From assembly GCA_003963115.1 (NCBI GenBank), contig RXJQ01000066.1, positions 1 to 64,000 of the forward strand: 64,000 nucleotides of DNA, given 5' to 3'. This DNA is from Burkholderiales bacterium. GTDB lineage: Bacteria > Pseudomonadota > Gammaproteobacteria > Burkholderiales > Burkholderiaceae_C. Below are positions 24,280 to 32,719 of this stretch, piece after piece. Under the pieces are notes generated by a model. It was not told where the DNA came from, made no database searches, and saw nothing but the letters and a program-made list of their open reading frames with translations. Every line of letters starts with the position of its first letter. Position 1 is the stretch's first letter. The translations under genes and the position numbers were made by a program.

Positions 24280-24369
24280 CTCGATTCCTTCGCAGTGTGT
24301 CCCTGTTCATTGAGATCGTAAGCGCCCCCACGGGTTAGTTCAGCAGCCACACGGTTGCGCCGCTTTGTA

Positions 24370-24389
24370 TACTGGATGGATGCACAGTA
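24370..24389. promoter_or_regulatory. LexA-type SOS box
   Basis: TACTG, 10 nt, CAGTA matches the CTG-N10-CAG LexA consensus with the flanking TA. It overlaps a -10-like TATACT (24368-24373) and the presumed umuD start codon at 24380. Confidence 0.75.
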
Positions 24390-24820
24390 TAATTAAAGTC
24401 GGACAGCCAGTTCTTTTGGCCGGTACTTCCGCAGCTCTCCCCCTGGCAGGCGACTGCGTTCAAGCTGGGTTTCCGTCCCCAGCCGAGGACTTTGCGGTCA
24501 AACGGATCGACCTGACCGAGATCCTGGTCAAGCATCCACAAGCAACGTTCCTACTGCGTGTACGCGGCGACTCTATGCGTGAAGCAGGAATTTTTGACGG
24601 CGACACCCTTGTGGTGGATCGCGCCATCAAGCCTCACCATGGGCACATCGTCGTTGCTGTGGTCGAAGGCGAATTCACGGTCAAACAACTGCATGATCGT
24701 GCGGGCCGCATCAAACTCAAACCGGCCAATCCAACCTATCCAGAGATCATCCCGCGCGATGGCCAGACCGTCGAGGTATGGGGCGTGGTCACAGCTTCGA
24801 TCAAGCAGTTCGGAGTATGA
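24380..24820 (+). CDS. umuD: UmuD-like SOS mutagenesis protease
   Basis: A 146-residue UmuD homologue: an AGFPSP segment at the self-cleavage region, catalytic Ser in RGDSM and Lys in EGEFTVKQL. Activated by RecA filaments, UmuD' joins UmuC as DNA polymerase V. The ATG at 24380 lies inside the SOS box; with TATACT six bases upstream the transcript may begin at or near the ATG, that is, nearly leaderless. UmuC starts 2 bp after its stop. Confidence 0.9.
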   Translation: MHSIIKVGQPVLLAGTSAALPLAGDCVQAGFPSPAEDFAVKRIDLTEILVKHPQATFLLRVRGDSMREAGIFDGDTLVVDRAIKPHHGHIVVAVVEGEFTVKQLHDRAGRIKLKPANPTYPEIIPRDGQTVEVWGVVTASIKQFGV

Positions 24821-24821
24821 G

Positions 24822-26123
24822 ATGTACGCCCACGTCGATGGAAATAATTTTTACGTGAGCGCTGAAAATGTATTCCGGCCCAGCCTGAAAGGACGCCCCG
24901 TGGTTGTTCTTTCGAACAACGATGGATGCTGCATTTCACGCAGCAATGAGGCCAAGGCCTTGGGTATCAAGATGGGGGAGCCCTGGTTCAAAGTGCGGCA
25001 CTTGGAAGAAAGCGCAGGCCTGGTCGGCTTGTCTGCGAACTTCGTTTTGTACGGCGACATGAGCGACCGCATGATGAGTCTTGCGGCAGGCCTGGGGCCT
25101 ACACAGGAGGTCTATTCGATAGACGAATCATTCATTGGCCTGCATGGCGTCCGTGGCGACCTCACACGAAGAGCGCATGCCATCAGGTCTCGCATTCTTC
25201 GTTGGATTGGCATCCCTTGTGGCATCGGTATCGCGCCCACCAAGACGCTTTCCAAGCTGGCCAACCACGTCGCCAAAACGGCAGAGCGCAAGCCAGGCAG
25301 CTATCCGGATGATCTGGCTCAGGTCTGCAATTTTGGTGCGTTGCCTGCATCCGACTTGGACACCATCTTGGCAACGACCGAGGTTGGTGAGGTCTGGGGG
25401 ATTGGGCGGCGCATCGGCGCCCAGTTGCAAGCCGACGGCGTCAAGACCGTCTTGGACTTCGTGAGGCTCACGCCTGCAACCGTGCGCGGGCGCTGGGGTG
25501 TGGTGCTGGAGCGAACCTTGCGCGAGCTGCAAGGGCAGCCATGCATCCAGCTCGATGACTGCCCGTCGCCCAAAAAGGAGATCGCCTGCACACGCTCGTT
25601 CGGGCGGCCCATCACCAAGCTAGAAGTATTGGAGGAGGCGGTCAGCGAGTTCGCCAGCCGCGCTGCTGAGAAGTTGCGAAAGCAAGGCAGCTTGGCCGGA
25701 CAGATCCTGGTCTTTGCCCACACATCCCCGCATCGCCCTGGCCCGAGGTTCTCTCGCAGCTTGGTGGTGCCGCTGCGAAGGCCAACGGCTGATACGCGCA
25801 ACCTCGTCCACGCAGCGGTGATGGGCCTCAAAGCAATCTATGAACCTGGCTTTGACTTGATGAAAGCTGGGGTGATGCTGCTGGATTTGATGTCCAGTGA
25901 TGTGGAACAAGGCGAGTTGTACCTCGGCGAACCCTTCGAAATCAGCGATAGGTCAAAGTTAATGTCGGCCATGGACACTTTGAATGGGCGGTTTGGCAAA
26001 GGCGCGGTGCACATTGCCAGTGCAGGCAACAGCATCAAGCCTAAGCAATGGGGAATGCGACAGGAAAGAAAAACGCCTTCCTACACCACGTCCTGGGACC
26101 AGATCGCCATAGCTCGCGCATGA
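24822..26123 (+). CDS. umuC: UmuC-like Y-family DNA polymerase
   Basis: A 433-residue Y-family polymerase. Catalytic acidic residues are in HVDGNNFYVS and YSIDESFIGL; later regions are the HhH-like GIGRRIGAQL and the little-finger/UmuC C-terminal domain (PLRRPTADTRNL). The catalytic subunit of polymerase V-type translesion synthesis. The frame opens upstream at 24558, but the true start is 24822, right after umuD. Confidence 0.95.
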   Translation: MYAHVDGNNFYVSAENVFRPSLKGRPVVVLSNNDGCCISRSNEAKALGIKMGEPWFKVRHLEESAGLVGLSANFVLYGDMSDRMMSLAAGLGPTQEVYSIDESFIGLHGVRGDLTRRAHAIRSRILRWIGIPCGIGIAPTKTLSKLANHVAKTAERKPGSYPDDLAQVCNFGALPASDLDTILATTEVGEVWGIGRRIGAQLQADGVKTVLDFVRLTPATVRGRWGVVLERTLRELQGQPCIQLDDCPSPKKEIACTRSFGRPITKLEVLEEAVSEFASRAAEKLRKQGSLAGQILVFAHTSPHRPGPRFSRSLVVPLRRPTADTRNLVHAAVMGLKAIYEPGFDLMKAGVMLLDLMSSDVEQGELYLGEPFEISDRSKLMSAMDTLNGRFGKGAVHIASAGNSIKPKQWGMRQERKTPSYTTSWDQIAIARA

Positions 26124-26235
26124 ACCATGCAATGACATGCATATCCCTTAACATTCCTCATCGGCAACCGCAAAGCTGCGCAATGCCCCGCTTTCTCTCT
26201 CTGTCGATGCCACACGAAATCCAGAAAGGAACCCC

Positions 26236-26592
26236 ATGTCAACTTTATGTTTTGATGCCCAGAATTTGGATGCTGCCGTGCAAGCTGTGATTGCTGGCGT
26301 ACAAGCCAACAATGAAAGTGGAATTCTTGTCATGGGTACTGGCAAACGCATCCCCATCACCGACACTGCGGCCATCCGGCAGCACCTTGTCAACAAGACA
26401 TACAAGCGGTATCAGCAATGCGTCTCAGAAGGCACCATTCAGACTGCCCGCATCGAAGACATGATTTACAAACCAGTCGGCTTTGTCTTTGAGATTGCCC
26501 CCGACATCTTCAGTTCAGAACCTCCTACACCCGAGGGTCAACCTTACACTGAACGCTACACACACCTAGCGATGTTCTGGTCAGTCCTTTGA
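26236..26592 (+). CDS. unknown protein, 118 aa
   Basis: A 118-residue mixed alpha/beta protein after umuC; AAAGGA lies upstream. It begins MSTLCFDAQNLDAAVQAV. No family recognised. It may belong to the SOS transcript. Confidence 0.5.
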   Translation: MSTLCFDAQNLDAAVQAVIAGVQANNESGILVMGTGKRIPITDTAAIRQHLVNKTYKRYQQCVSEGTIQTARIEDMIYKPVGFVFEIAPDIFSSEPPTPEGQPYTERYTHLAMFWSVL

Positions 26593-26748
26593 GTTCACAT
26601 TTGTGCGTGAAAGCCATGGCAGAGGGCACTGATAGCACATTCTTTCTTCAGCTATCCGGATTGGATTGCATAGCAATCCCATGAAGACCTCCAAAGTAAA
26701 GCTGGGCCCGTAGTGGACCCAGCTTGGTTCATAAAATGCCAGTAAACG

Positions 26749-29103
26749 TTAGTTCACAAGGCGCTTGGCCAGGGCTACCTCAAGGCTGTCACCCGACTGA
26801 TTCAAAATATCAAGACCAGAGTCAGGCATGTCTCCCGACGTGCTTTGACTGACAGCGATCTTCTGAGCCATCAAGCTCAGACACTGCATTTGCGCCGTGC
26901 CCGCATACCCGAGGAAGTGAACCTCCACCGGCTCCTTCTGACCAATCCGCCAAGAGCGGCGAGCAGCCTGCTGCAACGTGTAGACGTTGTAGCCCGTTTG
27001 AAGGAACACGATGGTCGGGAACTCCAACATATCCAAGCCGGTTTTCACCAACTCAGGATTTGTCACCAGCACGTCCACTCCACGCTCCACCTGCTCAGCG
27101 ACCCAGTCCTCACGCTTGGCAGCATCAACGCTTGAGCGTAAGACAGCAGTTTTTAGGCCTGCCGACTCCAGCCGCATGCGCAGCCGCGATGTTGTGTCTC
27201 GCGTGCCCGTGTATGCGGTGTAGACCAGCACACGACGGCGCTTGGCCTTTTGAGCCTTGCACATCTGGATCAGCTCGTCCTCCTTCGGAGAGACATCAAC
27301 TTCCTTGAAGACGGATGGCTGAAATGCCAGCTGCTGCTTGGTGCGCGGGTGCTTCACCAACTCATCGCGAAAAGCACAATCTGGCCAAGCCAGCAGAACA
27401 TTCAAAACGACGCCCAACAACGTGCTATCGCCATGTCGAAGGGCATGCTTCAACTCCTTCGTCAAAACGCCACTGAGGCGGCTGTAGGCCGCTTCTTGGT
27501 CCTCAGTCATCGCCACCTCTGTGAATGTCTCCTCGTAAGGAGGCAACTCGTTAGCACCAATGTCTCGGAGTTTGAGAAAGGCCGTACAGGGCAGTACGAA
27601 CCGCATAATCCCCTTAGGACCAAAGCCAGGGGCCTTGGCCACGCGATGCGTGATCGACTTGCCCTTGGAAGTCTTGTGAGACGTTCTCGACGTTTCCTTG
27701 TAAATGTCTTTCAGAACACCATGCTCTCGCATGAAGCTCATTGAGGCTGACGTCATCGAGCGTCTGGCATTGGGCTTAAAGCCGTCTTCAATCATCGCTT
27801 GCGGATTCAGTCGCCACAGCAAATGAAACAGGTCATCGGCGTAGCCGCCCATCAACGTGCCGGTCAGTAGCAGGATCTTGTCGCACTTGCGCGCGAGCAC
27901 CCCCATTGCCTGACCTTGCGCACTGCCTTCGTTTTTGTACTCATGCCCTTCGTCCACCACGAGCAACGAGAAATACCCCTGCGGGAGGTAGCGTTTGATG
28001 AACTCAGTGGGTTGATACCCACCTTGCCCAAAAGAGAACTCAAAGCTGGCCAGCGAACGCTCCATGCGAACGGCCTGGCGATCAGAAAACACCAGGTTGC
28101 CCCCCTCGTCCATCAGGTTGACAAACTCCCAGATGTTGTCTTCCAGCATTGACCCCAAAAGGTCTTCGCCGAATTTATCTATGAGTGAGTCAGCCTTCTT
28201 CGGCCCAATAGTTGGCAACTGCTGTAAGGCCTCGGAGACAAGCTCCTTACGGGTCTTTGTCACTTTGCCTCGATGTATCAACGACCACAAGGCAGATCCA
28301 CACTTCTCGCATGCAGATCGGTTTTCAGACAATCGCGCCATGGCCAAGGCCACGGACATCGGCAGGTCGGTGCCTTCGTCAGATGGGCTGGTGAGCAGAT
28401 CACCGCAATCAGGGCATGAAGCATAGACAGCAACTCGGCCTGACTCCTCTCCGATGCCTGGCGGTTCCCAAACGCGGCGCTGGTTGCAGACAGGCATCCA
28501 GTGAAAGCCCATCCGCATACGCACGCGCCCGAGGACGAAGAATTCGGGGACTTTGGGTGCCTCCCTCATCTGACGGATCTGCAAAAGCTTGCGGAGCGTG
28601 TCAGGCCCGTTCAAGATCCACACACGGGCATCAGGCACCGTCTCCTTGATTTCCCGACGCCATTTGTAGACAAGATGAGGCGGCGCGATCACCAGACAGC
28701 GTTTGTACCCCTCCGCGTGCATCGCTGCAGCGGTCGCAATGGCCATGATGGTTTTACCAGTTCCCATCTCAGCATTGAAGATGACAGCTGGATCGTTGTG
28801 ATCGACCAAGGCGCTGCAGGCTGTTTGCACCATATCGCGCTGGGCCGCAAATGGACGGCGCTTGAGGCCATCCATCACCTGGTTTCGACCTTGGTTTTCG
28901 ATGCCCACATACTTCGGTGGGTTCAAGGAGCGGACGCTTTCTAGCAAGCCATCACCAAACTCGTTGATGAAGTCCACAAGCTCAATCACATTGCCCACTG
29001 TTTGGGTCGCATCGGTACTTCCTGCGACAGCAGACAGATCAAGTGAACTGCCCTCTTCAATTTCTGCAGAGTCATCGCCCTGCACAGCAAGTACTTCAGA
29101 CAT
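26749..29103 (-). CDS. SNF2-family helicase with zinc insert
   Basis: A 784-residue SF2/SNF2-type ATPase. Walker A is AEMGTGKTIMAI, the DEAH-box equivalent is VDEGHEYKN, and the C-terminal lobe has ARRSWRIGQ (motif VI). Between motifs I and II it carries two CxxC pairs (CPDCG, CEKCG), probably a zinc knuckle. SNF2 helicases in this position are recurrent in PFGI-1-like elements, role unknown. AAGGAG precedes ATG 29103; its leader contains the anti-SD arrangement described separately. Confidence 0.85.
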   Translation of the reverse strand: MSEVLAVQGDDSAEIEEGSSLDLSAVAGSTDATQTVGNVIELVDFINEFGDGLLESVRSLNPPKYVGIENQGRNQVMDGLKRRPFAAQRDMVQTACSALVDHNDPAVIFNAEMGTGKTIMAIATAAAMHAEGYKRCLVIAPPHLVYKWRREIKETVPDARVWILNGPDTLRKLLQIRQMREAPKVPEFFVLGRVRMRMGFHWMPVCNQRRVWEPPGIGEESGRVAVYASCPDCGDLLTSPSDEGTDLPMSVALAMARLSENRSACEKCGSALWSLIHRGKVTKTRKELVSEALQQLPTIGPKKADSLIDKFGEDLLGSMLEDNIWEFVNLMDEGGNLVFSDRQAVRMERSLASFEFSFGQGGYQPTEFIKRYLPQGYFSLLVVDEGHEYKNEGSAQGQAMGVLARKCDKILLLTGTLMGGYADDLFHLLWRLNPQAMIEDGFKPNARRSMTSASMSFMREHGVLKDIYKETSRTSHKTSKGKSITHRVAKAPGFGPKGIMRFVLPCTAFLKLRDIGANELPPYEETFTEVAMTEDQEAAYSRLSGVLTKELKHALRHGDSTLLGVVLNVLLAWPDCAFRDELVKHPRTKQQLAFQPSVFKEVDVSPKEDELIQMCKAQKAKRRRVLVYTAYTGTRDTTSRLRMRLESAGLKTAVLRSSVDAAKREDWVAEQVERGVDVLVTNPELVKTGLDMLEFPTIVFLQTGYNVYTLQQAARRSWRIGQKEPVEVHFLGYAGTAQMQCLSLMAQKIAVSQSTSGDMPDSGLDILNQSGDSLEVALAKRLVN

Positions 29104-29160
29104 ACGTTCTCCTTTTTGATGCTGTGGAGAACGGCCCGTGAGGCGCGTTCCCCACGGGTT
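29104..29160 (-). promoter_or_regulatory. AACCC hairpin leader with perfect anti-SD, SNF2 gene
   Basis: Stem CCCGTG/CACGGG (29153-29158 with 29135-29140 in + coordinates). Minus-strand CGTTCTCC (29126-29133) is the exact 8-nt complement of the ribosome site GGAGAACG (29105-29112), and GGGGAACG (29146-29153) inside the hairpin copies that ribosome site. Confidence 0.75.
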
Positions 29161-29176
29161 GATTTCAGGTTGACGG

Positions 29177-30175
29177 TCAGTACTCGTCTGGCAACAACAG
29201 CGTGGTCACGCTACGGTCCCATTCGGTAATGATCCAAAGTGTGTTTCCTACATTGCCGAGGTATTGCTTGGTCTCATCAATGTGATATGCCGACAGTAGT
29301 CGGGCTCCAGTTTTGAGTGCGCGCTCATTGGCCTCCCTATCGCCAAAGCCCCAATCGCCCATTCGGTGTCGTGCTAAGCACTTCATCAACAGGCCAGGAT
29401 GACTTTCGCGAAGATCAGCAACGCCAGGCGTCATACCAACTTGCCCCAACCGGATAGGAGGAACCTCTGGCACGATCGCCTCTCCGGCAAGGTCTTCGCC
29501 AGCAATAGGCTCTTGTTGAGTCATCGGATCAGACCTGTGTGTCTCGACTGGTTCCACACCAGGCAAGCGAATCATCCCCGCACGGACTGCGTCAGACACA
29601 CGCTCCAAAAAGGACGGTTTCAACTCAATGCGGCAGGCCTCCAGTTGCCCAAGCGGCGGATGCAGCGTATCCCGCAGCCATTGAACAATCGGCTCACCGG
29701 GAAGATTCAAGACTGTCTCTCGCCAGTCATCCAATAGAGGTAGCGGAGATAGATCCTTAACTTGCTGCCAGAGCCGATCATGGATCTCCGTATCGGCTAC
29801 CGCCTGGCCAGAAGAATCGATGGTTGGGTACAACCCCCAGGCAATCCGATTGGCCTTGTCCGGCCTCAACAAACAGGGGTCATACAAGAAGCTATGCACC
29901 AGGTTGCCAAATACGTTGGCCTTGGGCAAGCGACCGGAGAGCTTTTGCAGCTTGTTAGCGTCCGCGACATAGACGGATGACGGTTGGCCGCCCCCATCAA
30001 GTAGGGTGAACTCACTCAACCCACCCTGCGACACGGGCAATGAGAAGGACGCGAAGAACTCCAGAATCGCTCCATCTCGTCCGTAAAGGGACAACATCAG
30101 TAACCGACCAGATTCATCACGCACACAAGCGTCGACAAAGAGGTCCGACACCTCCTTCACTCGATACAGATACAT
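29177..30175 (-). CDS. two-part plasmid protein, unknown function
   Basis: A 332-residue protein. The last ~85 residues (MGDWGFGDREANERAL, then LWIITEWDRSVTTLLLPDEY) match a small protein that normally occurs alone on many plasmids, so this is a fusion of an unrecognised N-terminal domain with that module. ATG 30175 has GGAG 7 nt upstream; the longer reading to 30229 runs through the leader. Confidence 0.6.
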   Translation of the reverse strand: MYLYRVKEVSDLFVDACVRDESGRLLMLSLYGRDGAILEFFASFSLPVSQGGLSEFTLLDGGGQPSSVYVADANKLQKLSGRLPKANVFGNLVHSFLYDPCLLRPDKANRIAWGLYPTIDSSGQAVADTEIHDRLWQQVKDLSPLPLLDDWRETVLNLPGEPIVQWLRDTLHPPLGQLEACRIELKPSFLERVSDAVRAGMIRLPGVEPVETHRSDPMTQQEPIAGEDLAGEAIVPEVPPIRLGQVGMTPGVADLRESHPGLLMKCLARHRMGDWGFGDREANERALKTGARLLSAYHIDETKQYLGNVGNTLWIITEWDRSVTTLLLPDEY

Positions 30176-30240
30176 ACCGGGACTCCATGAATTAGAAGCC
30201 CAGGGAAGCGCCCGTGTGGGCGCTCCCACACGGGCTTGGT
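30176..30240 (-). promoter_or_regulatory. hairpin leader, 29177-30175 gene
   Basis: A perfect 11-bp stem GCCCGTGTGGG/CCCACACGGGC (30210-30220, 30225-30235). Minus-strand GGGAGCG (30221-30227) can pair with CGCTTCCC (30203-30210), the tail-to-loop pairing common to the family. No good match to the SD. Confidence 0.6.
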
Positions 30241-30247
30241 TTGAATG

Positions 30248-30583
30248 TCAGCTAGCTAGCTGAACGTAGGTTGATGTTTCGGGCAATAGCGAAACTTCAT
30301 CTTGACTCAGGTGAAGCAACAAGGCCTCCTTCTGAAAGCCATGAAGAAGCTCACCTTTGAGCAGACGCTCCGCAAGAGCAGCGCCGATGTCGTATCCCTT
30401 GAGAACCTCATTGACAAAAACTTCGGCTGGCGCCCCTCTGGCCACGGCATCCGCATACAGCGCGGCGGCGCTGATCATGGACAACACAGCTTGGGCACCT
30501 GTCAAAGCACTGAACAGCAACGAGATCCTGGTGTTTGACGACTCGCTACCGCCTTGACCCAACTTCTGATGAATGTCATTCAT
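30248..30583 (-). CDS. unknown protein, paralogue of the 34623 gene C-terminus
   Basis: A 111-residue helical protein. The segment YADAVARGAPAEVFVNEVLK followed by GYDIGAALAERLLKGEL resembles YATEISRGG...GYDLGPILAEKVLRGE in the 34623-35279 protein, so the two share a domain. Function unknown. Confidence 0.55.
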   Translation of the reverse strand: MNDIHQKLGQGGSESSNTRISLLFSALTGAQAVLSMISAAALYADAVARGAPAEVFVNEVLKGYDIGAALAERLLKGELLHGFQKEALLLHLSQDEVSLLPETSTYVQLAS

Positions 30584-30636
30584 GTGAACACTCCAGTTGT
30601 GGCGGTCCCCCTAACGGGAGGGCCCGCCAGGGATTG
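30584..30636 (-). promoter_or_regulatory. hairpin leader, 30248-30583 gene
   Basis: GGCGG/CCGCC (30601-30605 with 30623-30627) with an inner CCC/GGG pairing. A weaker member of the family; no anti-SD seen. Confidence 0.45.
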
Positions 30637-30639
30637 AAA

Positions 30640-30676
30640 GAAAAACGCCCAGGCACAGAAGTGCGCTGGGCGTTTT
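30640..30676 (-). terminator. intrinsic terminator (probably bidirectional)
   Basis: AAAACGCCCAG...CTGGGCGTTTT stem with a small asymmetry in the middle, ending in T-rich tails on both strands; it follows the 30695-31279 gene on the minus strand. Confidence 0.75.
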
Positions 30677-30694
30677 GACTAGAGCTTACGAAGC

Positions 30695-31279
30695 TCAGTG
30701 GGTAGCAACACGGTTCGCTCGATCACCTTCAGGCCACACAATTGGGGGCCATTCGATGATCTTTGCACCAGTGGTCGGCACATCCAAAGCCACGTCCGCT
30801 GATTGCGCCTCGAAAGGCACAGTCGTCGGAAACGTGAGTTCGTTGGCCACCGGCTCCACAGAAGGAGCTGGATGCGCCACCGAGGTACGACGCGAAGCAC
30901 TCTCCTGCAATGCTTCGGACGCAACCTTGGACCCGACCTTGAAGGCAGTACCGGCAAGTGCAAAGCACAACCGGACAACCTTCACAGCGCCGCGAACGAC
31001 TGTCGCAACAATGCGGCCATAAGCGGCAGCTTTCTCTTCGCGTGCTTGAACTGCTTTGCGAACTTGATCTTCACGATCAAGCGTTGCATGGGCAGCCAAA
31101 TACACACCCGAGCGCTTTGCGCGCAACTCTGGCTCTGAATCGAGAAACTCGACCAGCAGCTGAGCAACAGCGGGCTCGTTGACACGGGCAATCATCGCCT
31201 TCCAGTGATGGCAGTCGGCGGCAGCCAAATCTGCATACGGGTTGACGGGCTTGCTTTGGTTTTGAGGCTTTTGATTCAT
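30695..31279 (-). CDS. unknown protein with composite leader
   Basis: A 194-residue protein. Its N-terminal third has an acidic helical part, the middle has a hydrophobic-basic helix (VRGAVKVVRLCFALAGTAF), and the C-terminus is Pro/Val-rich with IIEWPPIVWPEG. ATG 31279 has GGAG upstream. No family recognised, but it carries both RNA elements upstream. Confidence 0.5.
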   Translation of the reverse strand: MNQKPQNQSKPVNPYADLAAADCHHWKAMIARVNEPAVAQLLVEFLDSEPELRAKRSGVYLAAHATLDREDQVRKAVQAREEKAAAYGRIVATVVRGAVKVVRLCFALAGTAFKVGSKVASEALQESASRRTSVAHPAPSVEPVANELTFPTTVPFEAQSADVALDVPTTGAKIIEWPPIVWPEGDRANRVATH

Positions 31280-31357
31280 CGCGATCTCCAAAAAAACCGA
31301 AGGGAGACCGCACCGAACCCCAAGGGGATCGAGAAGAGGTCTTCCCGATCGGGGGTT
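31280..31357 (-). promoter_or_regulatory. AACCCC hairpin leader with anti-SD, 30695-31279 gene
   Basis: AACCCC/GGGGTT closes an inner stem GATCG..GAAGA/TCTTC..CGATC (31327-31350). Minus-strand GCGGTCTCC (31303-31311) pairs along its full length, with one wobble, to the ribosome site GGAGATCGC (31281-31289); GGGAAGACC (31338-31346) can take the same strand. Confidence 0.7.
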
Positions 31358-31365
31358 ACAAGGAT

Positions 31366-31427
31366 TACAAGGACTCCAGGGCGCTCCTCGGGAGAGACAC
31401 CTGTCTACGTTTCAGGAGTTGACGTAG
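31366..31427 (-). ncRNA. pseudoknot-type RNA element, copy 2
   Basis: Plus-strand view: stem 1 CTACGT/ACGTAG (31405-31410, 31422-31427) with loop TTCAGGAGTTG; stem 2 CTCC/GGAG (31384-31387, 31391-31394); loop GGAGT (31415-31419) pairs with ACTCC (31373-31377). Directly upstream of the AACCCC leader. Confidence 0.7.
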
Positions 31428-31603
31428 TGCATGCTGACATTTCAGGCCGGTCAGCAAACGACTCAGATGGCGATATTGTGCCGTAGCCCTGGCCTGATGA
31501 AAAGGCCAATGCAACGGTAAAAAGAGGGATCCCCATCGCAATAGCGATGGGGGCATGCAGAGCCTCCTTCACTCTCGTGCTGAAGTAACACTAACAAAGA
31601 CGG

Positions 31604-31969
31604 CTAGTCAGCCACTTGTGTGCTCACACTTTGGCCGTAATAGGCGCGGACTCGCTCAATTACTGCATCGACGTCTTGCATGCTCTTGGTATGCAACGCC
31701 ACAAGCGCCTTTTCAGTTGCGCGCCCTCCGTCAAATGCAAGTTGCTGCGAGAAGTCACCGCCACCGGCAACCCCCATAACAAAAGTTTCGAATCCCGGAC
31801 CGGCCACAACACACCGAGCCCTGGTTGAGAAGCCAGGAGCAAAGCTTTTCTTGGTGGTCGTCAAAATCAGCAGACGACTATCAAAGCCCAACTCGATCCT
31901 GGTTTCAACTTTGAGATCACCTTTGCCTTCACGGCCACGAGAGATGATGGATTCATAGATTTGAGACAT
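31604..31969 (-). CDS. unknown protein, 121 aa
   Basis: A 121-residue protein, beta-rich N-terminal half and helical C-terminus. AGGAG precedes ATG 31969. Typical of small ICE backbone proteins; no name. Confidence 0.55.
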   Translation of the reverse strand: MSQIYESIISRGREGKGDLKVETRIELGFDSRLLILTTTKKSFAPGFSTRARCVVAGPGFETFVMGVAGGGDFSQQLAFDGGRATEKALVALHTKSMQDVDAVIERVRAYYGQSVSTQVAD

Positions 31970-32036
31970 TTTGAAGACTCCTAAGAGTTCCCGAACATCC
32001 CCTGCCCTACCGGGCAGAGGTTGCCCGGTAGGGTTA
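31970..32036 (-). promoter_or_regulatory. AACCC hairpin leader, 31604-31969 gene
   Basis: A perfect 12-bp stem CCCTACCGGGCA/TGCCCGGTAGGG (32005-32016, 32022-32033) preceded by TTAACCC on the minus strand. Anti-SD pairing is limited to ACTC/GAGT around the ribosome site. Confidence 0.6.
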
Positions 32037-32047
32037 ATTAAAGGTGG

Positions 32048-32719
32048 TCAGACGCGCTCAATGGACAGGCCAATGAGCCAATAGCAAGCCCCAGTCACAT
32101 CCACGTTGTCTGCGATCTGTCGCTGAACAATCTCTTCAATGGACGGAGGAAAAGTCCGCATCATCTCCAAGTCAAGAAACGGTGTTTCGAGATAGGGCTG
32201 ACCACTGACCATGTTGGCCAGGTGCATCAAAGATTTCAGAACCGGCGATGGGCGCACCAACGCTTGATTGACATGAGGGGCGCGAGAACGCAGAACATCC
32301 TGCAGGGCGACCATGAATGATTCGCCATACTCGGAAATGTCATCGCCTCTTGGTGGCTTTGGAAACGTAATCTTTGGATCAACACCAGAGATTGCTTCTT
32401 CGATAGAACTCAGCGCACTGAGGTACTGCGCAGTGCGTGAGGCCTTGGCCATGTTCATCGAACCGGTGAACATGGTGTGAGCACGCTCATAGCTGAAGGC
32501 GATCGGACAAACAAGTCGGCGCAGCCAATCCGTTGCCGAGGCCGTCGTAACGGGAACCACGGCTCCAGGTGCGATTTCAAAATGCGCTGCCACTTGCGCG
32601 CGAGCCCAATCGGCGACTAGTTCAGCCACGATGACCAGGTCGGTGCCCACAAAGTTGTGCGCACGCGCAACCTGTGCGCCAGAGACGAGAACAAGCATTT
32701 CATTTTTGGTGGTAGTCAA
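32048..32719 (-). CDS. unknown protein, 223 aa
   Basis: A 223-residue soluble helical protein. The TTG start at 32719 is supported by GGAGATCAC 2 nt upstream; the next in-frame ATG is at residue 8. Function unknown; conserved-looking position between the DUF6094 gene and the 31604 gene. Confidence 0.55.
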   Translation of the reverse strand: MTTTKNEMLVLVSGAQVARAHNFVGTDLVIVAELVADWARAQVAAHFEIAPGAVVPVTTASATDWLRRLVCPIAFSYERAHTMFTGSMNMAKASRTAQYLSALSSIEEAISGVDPKITFPKPPRGDDISEYGESFMVALQDVLRSRAPHVNQALVRPSPVLKSLMHLANMVSGQPYLETPFLDLEMMRTFPPSIEEIVQRQIADNVDVTGACYWLIGLSIERV

